A DNA stretch of 64,000 nucleotides, taken from NCBI RefSeq assembly GCF_037975245.1, contig NC_092564.1, positions 28,938,984 through 29,002,983 on the forward strand, given 5' to 3'. Numbering within the stretch: the stretch's first letter is position 1; every line of letters starts with the position of its first letter. The position numbers and the translations under genes were made by a program. This stretch comes from Apostichopus japonicus. Lineage: Eukaryota; Echinodermata; Holothuroidea; Aspidochirotida; Stichopodidae. The notes under the pieces are model-generated. The model searched no databases. It was not told the origin of the DNA and saw only the letters and a program-made list of their open reading frames with translations. Positions 35,061 through 46,106 of this stretch are shown here, piece after piece.

Positions 35061-35486
35061 ATATTGTTTGAATATATATATGCCAGATTCATACAAAAAA
35101 GTTACATATGTGTTACTTTGTTTTAAACCCTCTGACTTGATGATTTTAATATTTTCTCAGAAAGTCAAATGCAAAATACCAATATTGCTCAACATGCATG
35201 AACTACATTTATTGTCTGCAGTTATGACATTAGCACAGATGACAGAAATATATACACGTGCATGTCACAAATAGTAGTACATCAACATACCCTGTAGGGG
35301 CATATGTAGAAAATGTAGTTAATGTTTGCCAAAGCTGCACATCCAGCTTCTTTGAAACTACCACGCAGTAGAATATTTGGTTCTAAACCTTCTTTTCAGT
35401 TCTCAACAATGTAATATTTAATTTATATAATACTCAATAGCTCTGTTTACATGAGTAGATGGCGTCCCTTTGGCGGGATCACATAA

Positions 35487-36457
35487 ACCATACCTGACAC
35501 CCTGGGATTTCCTGTGATTATGGTTATACCAACTCCTCTCTCTGTGGAATGTACATGGGTGATCATGACCATACCTGACACCCTGGGATTCCTGTGATTA
35601 TGGTTATACCAACTCCTCTCTCTGTGGAATATACAAGGGTGATCATGACCATACCTGACACCCTGGGATTTCCTGTGATTATGGTTATACCAACTCCTCT
35701 CTCTGTGGAATGTACATGGGTGATCATGACCATACCTGACACCCTGGGATTTCCTGTGATTATGGTTATACCAACTCCTCTCTCTGTGGAATGTACATGA
35801 GTGATCATGACCATACCTGACACCCTGGGATATCCTGTGATTATGGTTATACCAACTCCTCTCTCTGTGGAATGTACATGAGTGATCATGACCATACCTG
35901 ACACCCTGGGATTTCCTGTGATTACGGTTTTACCAACTCCTCTCTCTGTGGAATGTACATGAGTGATCATGACCATACCTGACACCCTGGGATTTCCTGT
36001 GATTACGGTTATACCAACTCCTCTCTCTGTGGAATGTACATGAGTGATCATGACCATACCTGACACCGTGGGATTTCCTGTGATTATGGTTATACAAACT
36101 CCTCTCTCTGTAGAATGTACATGAGTGATCATGACCATACCTGACACCCTGGGATTTCCTGTGATTATGGTTATACCAACTTCTCTCTCTGTGGAATGTA
36201 CATGGGTGATCATGACCATACCTGACACCCTGGGATTTCCTGTGATTATGGTTATACCAACTCCTCTCTCTGTGGAATGTACATGAGTGATCATGACCAT
36301 ACCTGACACCCTGGGATTTCCTGTGATTATGGTTATACCAACTCCTCTCTCTGTGGAATGTACATGGGTGATCATGACCATACCTGACACCCTGGGATTT
36401 CCTGTGATTATGGTTATACCAACTCCTCTTTCTGTGGAATGTATATGAGTGATCTTG
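35487..36457. repeat. 81-bp tandem repeat array, about 12 units
   Basis: Units start with CCCTGGGATTTCCTGTGATT at 35500, 35581, 35661 (one base shorter), 35742, 35823, 35904, 35985, 36066, 36147, 36228, 36309 and 36390. Copies differ at only a few sites. Each contains TGATCATGACCATACCTGAC, which includes the palindrome TGATCA. Because 81 is divisible by three, long open frames run through it on both strands. The - strand frame repeats a 27-residue unit starting MVMITHVHSTERGVGITI. Openness here is not evidence of coding, although a repeat protein cannot be excluded. Confidence 0.95.
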
Positions 36458-36683
36458 AGGACCTATTGAATGTCTCAATACAGAAATGAAGCGCTATTTG
36501 GAAACACGGTAACGGGTAAACAATCTTCATTATGATGATGCGAAGTATTCACATGATCTCGATCACACCTAGCCTCTGATTTTGATAAGTTAATGACCTG
36601 ATGACAGGTGATAATTCAATTTTCCCATATGAATACAGGGTACTTCATCTGCATATTAATGTGCGAACAATGTTTTGTTTCAG

Positions 36684-36986
36684 GGGGTGCCTAACAGAGG
36701 AAACATGTGCTCTGTAGCAGCAGGTATTCAACTGATTAAGGCCTCACAGATCTTACAAAGCTACAGTAAATGCAAAGAGCAGCATTCTTTACCAGTTTTA
36801 GACTGAGCATTACTCAAGTGGTTGAGTCACTGGGACCGGAATATTCTCCGACTGTTCGCCTTGAGAGCCTGGAAAGTGTCTTGGAACTGAATGATGGACT
36901 GGAACATGACACTGTTGAATTTCTCCTGTGTGTTTTTGCATCAAAGTGTTAACTTTGTGAGACCAAATTTGTACACTGCTTGCAAG
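36684..36986 (+). CDS. USP-like protease, cysteine-box exon (broken frame)
   Basis: After the acceptor TTTTGTTTCAG the frame reads GVPNRGNMCSVAAGIQLIKA. This has the G-x-x-N-x-GN-x-C layout of the cysteine box of ubiquitin-specific proteases (family C19), with Cys at 36708-36710. The frame breaks near 36770. It continues one frame over as QVVESLGPEYSPTVRLESLE, then LELNDGLEHDTVEFLLCVF, which matches the QQDAHEFL region that follows in USPs. A further one-base change in T5 near 36938 leads to HQSVNFVRPNLYTACK and donor AAG|GTAACA. USPs cleave ubiquitin from substrates. The repeated small breaks leave open whether this is a pseudogene or poorly polished sequence. Confidence 0.6.
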
Positions 36987-37403
36987 GTAACATTATTTAT
37001 TTTATCCATAGTAGTAGTAGTACAGTTGCAATATTTAATTCTTTTTTATACTATTCTTGTAACACCCAGTAGACAATATCTTGGCTTCTATTTCACACAT
37101 CTCCATTATAATTATAAATGAATGCTTCCTTTCCCATGATAAGTGTAAAAAACATCAACATTGCATGGTTATTAGTATATTGTTGAACAATATGGACACA
37201 TCAGTTCATATAGGTTTTTTCTTGTAGTATCATCGTTGACAGGTTTTACCTGTACAACTGGCAGATTGCATAACAACTCCTATCCTGCAAATAAGGCATT
37301 GAGGTATTATGCTGCAGGTTTCGCACCTTAAATTTGATGCAATGATCATTTTGCTTTTATATCTGCATTGCATTAACAGTAAGTGTATATCCATTACATA
37401 CAG

Positions 37404-37590
37404 GTGCTTGATGGTGGAAACAGAAAACTCAGTGATGTGTACATCATGCAACAGGTCATGGATAGGTGGTGGTTGTGATTATACAGTCCTACCACTATAT
37501 CCTTCTCAATACACTGATTGCAGTGTTAGTGACGGCTTGCGAGAGTTCTTGCGACTGGGAACCTGTTGATGGTGGCTTGTGTGAAACATG
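37404..37590 (+). CDS. USP-like protease, zinc-ribbon exon
   Basis: The acceptor ACATACAG is followed by CLMVETENSVMCTSCNRSW, then DYTVLPLYPSQYTDCSVSDG and LREFLRL. One extra G in GGG near 37558 shifts the frame, after which EPVDGGLCET follows up to a donor ATG|GTACAC that splits the next codon as TG|, compatible with Cys. In USPs the finger subdomain has CxxC, then a hydrophobic 'lpl' strand, S-[LV]-x-D-x-L-x-x-F, an E-x-hydrophobic, and a second CxxC; all appear here in order. This pairs with the cysteine-box exon 0.4 kb upstream. Confidence 0.6.
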
Positions 37591-37785
37591 GTACACTTAT
37601 AACTTTCTACTTTGTTGTGATTAAAATGTAAAGCAGATCATTAGATGCATAAAAGAGCCTCATATAGAGGATTAACATTGACCAAATTAGTGTTTTGTCC
37701 TTCAAGACAGTGTTTCCTCTAAGAAATTTCCCATTGAGTCAAAATTGCTAATATCTGAACATTTGACTCACCACCGCCCTGGGGG

Positions 37786-37965
37786 AGGGGTCGGGCGCAG
37801 CCAGGATTTTTTCAAAGTTGTAGACTATCCGAGCGGAGCGCCACCATTGGTTGGCGCGGAGCGCACAAGAAAATTTTTGGTTTTACAAACCCCCCAGATG
37901 GCCGGAAATGGCCCTTCCCGAGTGTTCATTCTGGTTCCTTGGCCTCTGCGAACTTGAGACACCGC
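37786..37965. repeat. GAGCGCCACC module, isolated copy
   Basis: Contains ACTATCCGAGCGGAGCGCCA, TTGGTTGGCGCGGAGCGCAC, then AGAAAATTTTTGGTTTTACA and a C-run with AGATGGCCGGAAATGGCC. It is most similar to the copy at 58575-58745, including the flanking GTGTTCATTCTGGTTCC. No terminal repeats were seen around it. Confidence 0.75.
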
Positions 37966-39203
37966 ATTCAATATCACTTTTAAACCCCAAAAACGAGTTA
38001 AAATAGTACGTAATTCAATACTACATAATGTATTTAAAATTAGCAAGGTACATGTACAGAGTAGTCTTATTTTTCAACTTCTGATACTTGTAGATACAAA
38101 GATAGGCCAGAAATGTCTTTGATACAACTGTAGCTAGTATTGTTCATCGAAAAGGCTGTTTTAGAACTTGGAACGCTGCTCATGACAACAACAGGCAACA
38201 AAGTGCTGCAGCTCTATACAGTCTGCTAGTCAACGATAGGCTTATTTGACTGTGGAATGTTTCTCAACTGAAATAATATCTGCGTAAACAGGTTCTTAAC
38301 TAATGTTAAAAAACTGACAAGATCGGATCCTAGTTTTTCGGCGGGTAGAGTGTTGAATGAAAAGGCACGCGATAGAAATGACAGCCTAGATGACAGAAGA
38401 ATAGGTCACCTTATTAAGCCATATTCTTGCTACGTTCATTTCAATAGTTTTTTCCTGTCTATAGACTCTCAAACTCGTCCAGCAAGCTTATATATGGACA
38501 TGAATTATGGGTGTTTTGAAAAAAAGGGTAACTTGGATAAAAAAGTGTAGGCCTGGGCCTACAGTGCTACATACTGGCTACACCCCTGGGGTCTATGCTT
38601 ATAAAGGGATTTTGTAATGAAATTTCCTCTGTTTGAAGAAGAAAAAATACTAGGCCTTTTGCATAGTAAAGTGATAGTCATATATTCACAGATTAATACC
38701 TCCATCAGATGCCGCGAGAAAGATTTATGTACATAGGCTACGATTGATAGAAAGGTAGTGTGACGATGTACACAGTCATCAAAAAAGTTTATAACATTCA
38801 TTCATAAAATGATATGTTGTTTGTAAAACATGGAAGCATGTCAGCCCGCACATCACCAAAATTAATAGTTTGTCTTGTCAAACTTGATGAGGAATTTACA
38901 ATCGTTTATTTTCAGTGAAGTATAAGGTTCATATGAAAACAAGACAGGCAAAATTCGGCCAAATTATTTTATTGAACCAAAAACACAATCGGTCAATTCT
39001 TTTGTGACTTTTCACAATGTTAAATTTTGCCCACAGTATTAGTACTAAACATCGGCCAATCCAATGTCTGAATTTAAATTGAGGCATGGAACCCTGAGCT
39101 TTATTTAAATGATGATTGCTAAGTAATGATAACTTAGTTCGTTGCGTATTAAGCTTTATTTTTACAAGCTATATTTGGCTCAAATATGGCACCACTTGCA
39201 ATG

Positions 39204-40534
39204 CAGGGTAGGAATTAAGATTTGGCTTTGGGGGGCTATTTTGGAAAATGAAAAGTTAAAAACGTCCCCCTTAATGTATTCATGAAGGCTTTTTTAAGGT
39301 TTTAGGGGGCCCTTTTCCAAATTTCAGTATGATGTTTACGGAAATGGTTGTTAGCATTCATCAGGATCAAGTTAGCACAATAACCCTCTTCTATAATGCT
39401 GCGACCGTATTGCAAATTTATTAAAGTTTAATTGCCAAAATTTGCGATCGTTTAGCAAATAACGTCAACCTACCGAATATATGACGAAAACCAATAACCC
39501 ATCAACTGAAATAAAAAACACAGGTTTAATTCCGCTGAAGGTGCTCTTTCCTTAAATCATGTATTTTTTCGTGTGTGGGTAAAATCACTCACCACCAAAT
39601 ACGAAACCATTTTACCACTGAAAGTAATCGAATTTAAAACCTTCAATACATCGCCACAGCAACGGTGTACGTAAAATACAACATTCCCTCTTTAAGACAT
39701 AGCACATACTGTAACTTCCAAACAACTGCTGATTTCCAGCAAATTGAAAGTTTTAAACAAAGCTACGCATTTTTTAATTTTTTTTGCAAACCGATGGTTA
39801 GGCTACATTTCCCATTGACTTAGTGTGGTTGTTAGGCTAACATGTGGTCGAAGGTTGCAGTATTTCATGGATATTTGAGTTCTAGCTAACTGCGTCACAA
39901 TTTCAGCGAATAAAAAGATGCTCAGCTAGATTTTCCGTTGACTATGTGTGGTGTTCGGCTACCATGCGCGGGACGATAGCTGCAAGGAAAGTATGTAAAC
40001 AAAGCTACGCAAAGTATTGTTTTTTTTTTTTTTTTGCAAACCGATGGTTAGGCTAAATTTTTCATTGAATAAGTGGGGTTGTTAGGCTAACATGTGGTCG
40101 AAGATTGCAGTTTTTCTTGGATATTTTTATTTTTTATTTGCGACACAACTTGAGCAAATATATAAGTTAGATATCCATGTGACTTAGTGTGAAGTTAGGC
40201 TACCATGTGGTGGGAGATTTGTGGGGATTTTATGTTATTGTCGCTGGTACTGAAAATGCTTAGTGCGTAATTTGCCAGTGATTGTGCGCGACCATCCCGC
40301 ACTGCTTCAAATTTGATGAGGGATTGTGAGAACTGTTTGCGCGATTCGCGCTACTGCAAACCCTAGTTTAAGCAAAAGCATTTCACAATTAAACCTACAC
40401 AGAAAGCTGATATTACAAGGGCAATTTTCTTATATTTCTCTTTTCTTTTTCGCCCTCGCAATTGTGCTTCCAGAGGGCTTTCTTAGCACTTGCTTGGGAG
40501 AATTGCCCGTCGCCCTTGCTTATTTCTGACCCTG
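39204..40534. mobile_element. 1.33-kb hAT-like non-autonomous element
   Basis: TTGCAATG at 39196-39203 is repeated exactly at 40535-40542. The ends CAGGGTAGGAATTAAG and, inverted, CAGGGTCAGAAATAAG match at 13 of 16 positions. Inside, a block of about 95 bp beginning GCAAACCGATGGTTAGGCTA occurs at 39787 and 40036. Shorter relatives with TTAGGCTACCATGTGG lie near 39945 and 40190. No transposase frame is present, so it depends on a hAT transposase elsewhere. It sits in the long gap between two USP-like exons. Confidence 0.88.
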
Positions 40535-41014
40535 TTGCAATGTAATGTAACGTAGGCTATACAGATATTATATTTAGTACACTGGTAGTGCGAACCATCG
40601 TAGTGTAGGCAATGTATCAGTACACGTGCACTTTACATGATTTAGCTTTACAGCAAGCGAGCTCAATCTGCGTGACTGTATAGCAAACATAGCTTCGGTA
40701 CAGTTAGCGATCGTTATTTTAACATTTCTGACAATAAATTGGAAACAATTTACAGTATGAATTTCTTCACTTCAAGTTTTTTTTTCCATTCACACTGTAT
40801 AAAATTCAGTAGAAAATGAAACCCTCTTTTTTTCTCTCTCTCTACCTGAACGCCAGTGCGTCAAATCGGAAAGCCATTGCGTCAAAATTGCGTCATAGCA
40901 GCTTAGCAGAAACACTGCTTCAAGATCAGATAAACTTTAATGGGAAATATTGGTTCCATGAGAACAAATGTGGTCATGAAAGTGTGTGTGTATGTTTGTT
41001 ATGCCCTGCTTTAA

Positions 41015-41345
41015 ACACAATACCTCAAGAAGGGAATATTGGACAGATCTCATATTTGGTAGGTAGGTTTACCACATTGAGTACAAAAAAGTGTTGGAGG
41101 TCAAAGGCCATGTTATTGATGTGAGCAGGGGTCAAATTGAGAAACCTAGTAAACACGATATCTCAGGAAGTGCAGCTTCATCAAAAGTCATGTTTATTAC
41201 GTAGGTGTACCAAATAAAATGTTAAATTTAAATAGATATCTCAAGAGGGGAAGCTTGGGCAGATCTTGTGTTCAGTATACTGATGTAGCACCTTGCGTAC
41301 AAGAAGCCTGGCAGTGTAGGTCAGCAAGTGTCATTGTGAATAATT
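41015..41345. repeat. Degenerate tandem repeat, locus 2
   Basis: CTCAAGAAGGGAATATTGGA...TCATATTTGGTAGGTAGG...ACATTGAGTACAA near 41020-41090, with further versions near 41155 and 41245. Similar to 34600-35060. Confidence 0.5.
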
Positions 41346-42430
41346 TGCTAGTCAAATGTTGATGCTTTGTAGCTGTGTTAAATAAGAGCAAGTTTATTAC
41401 ACTCTCGAAACAGTTTGTCAGGTTCATAAAACTTACTGATGTTTATCATTGAAATCATTTTACATTCTGGTTCTTAATATTACAATGCTGTGTTAGATCC
41501 ATGTTCTTGATGTTTATGGGAATTTGTAGCAAATGAAGTTTACTAGTCAACCTCAATATATTTAAAGTTGACTTCAAAAATAAAATGTTTGAACAGACAC
41601 CAAAAAATGGTGTCACAAATAACTTACAAGTGCCAGTTCTGATTGAACTTGAAATGGAAAAAATCATTCTCTTCTTATACACACAGTGGATCCACCAACA
41701 GCATTGTAATATCACCTGTATACATGAATACACCTGACATTCTAATGGTGCAGATCCTTCGCTTCAGTCAGTCATCAAGGCAGAAAAATGAGAGAAGTGT
41801 AACAGTCAATAAATCTGTAATTAATATGCAAATTAGGTAAGAGTGCATCTTGCTATAAGTGAAGCATGACTTAATAGACTAAATAGATATGATGAATTAT
41901 GCAGTTTAACATGCACATGTCTATACCAGCTGTCCAGTTTTACCTGGGTTTGTCTGGGTGTGCCTAAACAGGTAATGCAACAAGTTTTGATTCCAGGAAA
42001 TATAAACTGGTGTCCTACTTTGGAAGGGAGGTGCACCCTTTTGTGACCCATATATACCCTGTCAATGACAGCAATACATATTTATATGTGATAATTTTCA
42101 ATGTAATGAAAAACTTTATGTCCTAAGACCTTTGATGGAATACAAATAAATAGTGTCTCAGAATGCTAATTGTTGCATCTTATAACATCTAAAGACTCAA
42201 CAGCTTCCAGTGGGTGTGTGTGGAGAGGTGGGAAAGGTGACCCTTGCCAGGTGCCTGATGACAGAGCAGACCCCTGGACCCTATTTGTTAGAGCTTCAAG
42301 CCAAAGTGCTCAACAATGCTGGCTTTGTCCTGTGTCTAAAAATGAATGCATTGGTCGAATGTTAATTTAATGTTCACAAATACACTAAATTGAGATAAAA
42401 AATAATTATTCATTTTTTCCTCTCTGACAG

Positions 42431-42596
42431 TGTCATGAAGGTGACATCATTGATAGAGGTCATTACAAAGCTGTTGTTAAGGATGACAGAAGGAATAGTT
42501 GGCTTCTGACAGATGCCAGTGAGGTGTCACCAACTTCAGAACATTATGCTCTGTGTGGATGCAAACAGGAAGCATGTGCAGTTGTTTACAGACAAG
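42431..42596 (+). CDS. USP-like protease, histidine-box exon
   Basis: Between TCTCTGACAG and donor AAG|GTAACA the frame is open and undamaged: CHEGDIIDRGHYKAVVKDDR, then RNSWLLTDASEVSPTSEHYA and CGCKQEACAVVYRQ. This is the C-terminal block of a USP catalytic domain, with the catalytic His in GHY, the third-triad region in L-T-D-x-S-x-V, and the final A-x-x-V-x-Y-R. It ends in phase 1. Reading through the donor gives a stop at 42627-42629, so it could also be terminal. The region between the zinc-ribbon exon and this one is interrupted by repeats, and the exon with the middle of the fold was not found. Confidence 0.65.
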
Positions 42597-42690
42597 GTAA
42601 CAGTGTTATTAGCTTGACTGCAGTATGATCTATGTTAATGTATGGTTTAGTTATTTTCCACTGTTGCACTTACAAAGTATTACCCAGTAC

Positions 42691-42945
42691 GCATCACACT
42701 GGCGGTCCGCTGGCGTAAAAATGCTGGCGGTAAAACGCTGGAGGTCTGCCAACCGATAGACATTGCTGCTTGGAAAAACCCAGCGTGTTGCCGACAGCGG
42801 ACCTACAGCGTATCGACATCGTAAAAAAAGCCGGTGGTTACACGCTGGAGGTCCGTCAACGGACCGATAGACATTGTTGCTTGGAAAAACCTAGCAGAAT
42901 TCCGACAGCAGACCGACAGCGTAACGCCATAGAAAATTTCCCACA
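42691..42945. repeat. Left GC-rich inverted array
   Basis: GGCGGTCCGCTGGCG and related words recur. A longer unit, CCGATAGACATTGCTGCTTG with GAAAAACC, is present twice (near 42752 and 42864). Confidence 0.65.
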
Positions 42946-44200
42946 AATAATTGCAGAATTGGCGGGAAGTTACCTTACCACACTGGCACAATTAACAGAA
43001 TAATATTTTCCTAAAACCTATATTCGCCAATAACTATAAGGTAATTAAAGATTGAGCTAACTCAAAGTAGTTAAATTTTGCTTACCATCCAATGTTATAT
43101 ATATTATCATACACTACATAATATTTGAAGGGAAAAAAAAATACTGATCGAACGAGTCTGACGGATACCACATGAAGAAATGTTGGCAAGCGTTTGGGCA
43201 AAATGGGCGTGTAATACCCTTAATCACAGGAACACTTACAGAATAATATTTTCAACAAATTCAAATTCTGAAATAAATATTGAGCAATAACGTTATAAGC
43301 GACATCCAAATACTTTTTCAACTATTTCAACTATCCCAAGAAGTATTTATTAATCAACAATTTAGCGTAGTTGAGAGAAAACAGTTCAGAAACATTTTTC
43401 ACTGATCGAACGAGCCTAGTATAACTGGCATCCAATCGCTAAACCGCAATGCTCAGTATCCTCAGATATAGCAGCTGGTTTGAAAAGCGGTCGCTTTCGT
43501 AATCCGTTACAACTCTTTCGGTGTTGGATATCCTGATCTATTCTTTTGAAAGTACTTGCAGTCTGCAGATACAAATTTGCTTAAGAGGTATGTACCTGTT
43601 TTTTCTTACTATGGGTTGACAGTTGTACATAATTGATTTCGCAAGTATTTGAAGTGACTATTTTTTTAAATAAACTTAGACGTAATCTAGCGTTAGACTA
43701 GAATGTATCGCTTAATGAGAAGCCTTTCGCGGTGTATGTATTACACATAACCTACATTTGTAGGTGTTAATTGTGTTAGGCTGAGCAATAACGATCACAC
43801 ATAAAGGAAAACTAATGACCGTTGTTTGTATAATAGCTAGGTTATGCAATGTTATGCCGAAACATTTGTTTGCTGACTGTATTAGAAGAAAACTGTTATC
43901 TGCAGAAGGTTAATACTGTAAATATTACTATAGATGACTATGGAAGGCTTCCTCCTTATTTTAAATATCATATTCTGAAATATATATATTACTATACTAG
44001 TACTAGTTACTAGTAGTAGTAGTACACTAGTACTAGGGGCCTAGGCCTAGTTTTAAATCATTTGGTATGTTACAGTATAGAAAAATCATGGTCATCCGTA
44101 ACTTTTAAGAAATAGTGCACTGTTTTATTTGTTCATAGCTAGGCCCCTAGGCCTAGTTAAGAAGGTAAAGGCTCAATGTTAAAACCTTATTAATAAGGCC

Positions 44201-44472
44201 GTGGCTATTCTTACGACTAGTCGTAACAATTATTTATAAACTATTCTTATGACAAAGGCGAATTCAAGCGCAGTAAAGTAAATAAAGCAACTGCGCATTT
44301 TGTAGGGGTAACCCTAACTTAAACCCTAAACCCCAATCCTAACCTTAACACTAACCCTAACCGGAAAGTATTGTTACTCCTAGTCGTAAAAAATAGTTCT
44401 CCTGTCATAAAAATAGCAACTGCGAATGCGTAGTCGGAAATTATTCTTACAAACAGTTGTAAGAATAGCCAC
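44201..44472. mobile_element. 272-bp MITE with GTGGCTATTCTTAC ends
   Basis: The left end GTGGCTATTCTTACGACTAG and the inverted right end GTGGCTATTCTTACAACTGT are terminal inverted repeats. Internal AACTGCGCAT and AACTGCGAAT also recur. In the centre (44307-44361) lie degenerate CCCTAA/CCTAAC telomere-like repeats. No target duplication is clear (GGCC before, TTTG after). Confidence 0.7.
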
Positions 44473-44658
44473 TTTGTATTAATAATAATATAAGTATGGT
44501 TGTTTTTAAATATCAGGAATAGGTTGGTGGTTAAATCTTTTTGGATTTCATGTTTAGTGCTTAGGCTTCAAAGTTTATGTGACAAATTAAGCATTTTGGA
44601 GAACAATAGATCATCGTCATCATAGTTTATGAGGACTCCTGTTGAGTATAGTGATACC

Positions 44659-44925
44659 CAGTAGCGTAGGAAGGTACTTTTGAGTGGGGGGCTGGAGACT
44701 GATGGCCAGCCTGGGGGAGGGTGCAATATGGCACACTTCAACAACCACTCCATTTTATAAACTTAATTTTGTATTTTCACCTGGCCTTAGATGCAAATGA
44801 GATTTTTTTTCTCATTTCGAAATGAAAAAGGGGTTTTCTGACTTGCGAAGCGGGGGGGGGGGGCAGAATGATACTTCCGCCCCTCCACATTTTTCACTGC
44901 CCCCCATCCGGTTCATACGCCCTTG
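44659..44925. mobile_element. 267-bp hAT-type MITE with perfect 8-bp duplication GTGATACC
   Basis: GTGATACC at 44651-44658 is repeated at 44926-44933. The ends are CAGTAGCGTAGG and, inverted, CAAGGGCGTATG. It has G- and C-runs near both ends, as in the other elements of this group in the window. Confidence 0.88.
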
Positions 44926-46008
44926 GTGATACCATCCAACACGATAATGAAAAATATTTCATATCTAGCCTCTCGGCTTCTAAAAAAATTGTGGCTGCCT
45001 TACCTCTTTTTGTTGCTTTTTGTCTTGGCTACTGTCAATTTGAAATATTTGCATTGGGTCTATTCCATGTGCTCAGTTTCTGGTGAATCATTCTGCGCAT
45101 GATTTCCAAGAAAATAACTGCCTACATTGAAGTGATCCTCAGTTAAAGTAAAGTTTATTTGCCCAATAGCTGAACTGCCTCTATGCTATGTCTGTATTGC
45201 ATGCCACTATTTAACTCTATGGAAAGTTACTTTAAAGGGTTAAAAGTTTACAGTGTTGCGGGGAGAACTGTTTAAATTCCTTGGCAATAAATCATTGAAA
45301 GCATAGTTAGTGGAGGTAGTTTAGGTTCAATTTGCCCCTCTATTGTATTCTCAGGTGAATTATATGGCAATGAATGTAGATACATTTTTGGGCAAGCAGG
45401 AGGGTAATTACCAGGACTTTGTTATTCTGTTTAAAAAGCTCTGCATACAAAGTAACAAATAACATGATTTGTCTGTATTTGATGATGTAAATTTGACCTT
45501 ATATAGGGACACTGTAGGAAGTTCTCCAAAAAAAAAAAAAAAAAATTAATTGAAGGGGTGATGCCCATTGTAAGTAATGGATACAGAATGAAGAGCTCTA
45601 GGTTGTTGTTTTTGGTTCTTTTTTTTTTGGTTCTTTTTTTGCAGTAGATTAACAGGGAAAAAATGACTCATGTGAAATCTCTGGCGAACTAAACAAGAAA
45701 AATACAAAATGAGGTTGATAGGCATGTCAACACTATTTTACAAGAACATGCAATAATGATAACAACTTTGAGCTGCATGATGACACAGTTGAAGTTAATA
45801 GTGAAAGGATTCTACGTATATAAAGGAGCGACAGATAGCCATTCCTCTCCTGCACAATATGTTGTTGTGAACTTATTTACTGTTGACTTTAATTTGCAGT
45901 ATGCAAACACCAAAGTATGCTGTTGTTGTTGTTTTTTGAGGAAGATGGAGTCAGCAGATTTAATCACAATTTATCAATTTGTCCAGATCAGGATTTTCAG
46001 GAACTAAG

Positions 46009-46106
46009 TTAGAAGCCAGCGCATTACTATTCCTGTGGGATCTTTGGAGGAATTTAATAACCTGGATGACTCTATTGAAACAAACAAGGCTTTGGAAAGA
46101 TATTTG
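46009..46106 (+). CDS. DUF4806 gene, first recognised exon
   Basis: Encodes RSQRITIPVGSLEEFNNLDD then SIETNKALERYL, ending at a strong donor TTG|GTGAGT in phase 0. DUF4806 domains begin with an F-P-[LI]-x-[TS]-x-E-[ED]-[LF]-x-x-L-x-x-x-L pattern, which is matched. The acceptor is uncertain. The AG at 46008 gives entry in phase 1 and avoids a stop further upstream. That phase also happens to match the end of the USP-like exon at 42596. Upstream exons of this gene were not identified; a 5' exon with donor GAG|GTATGT near 43588 is possible. Confidence 0.65.

Noticed and set aside
35563-36390. 275-codon open frame on the - strand
   Set aside because: It is a by-product of the 81-bp tandem array, which is open in several frames on both strands. 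No start context, splice site or family supports coding.
35487-36457. Regular repeats as a CRISPR-like array
   Set aside because: Units are contiguous without unique spacers, and the window is animal DNA.
36766-36795. A 30-base intron that would mend the USP cysteine-box exon
   Set aside because: The borders (ACA|GTAAAT ... TTTACCAG) look like splice sites, but the length is far below what animal spliceosomes use; an indel is simpler.
44307-44361. Telomere-like CCCTAA repeats as a sign of a chromosome end or fusion
   Set aside because: The repeats are degenerate, only about 55 bases long, and enclosed by the inverted ends of a MITE.
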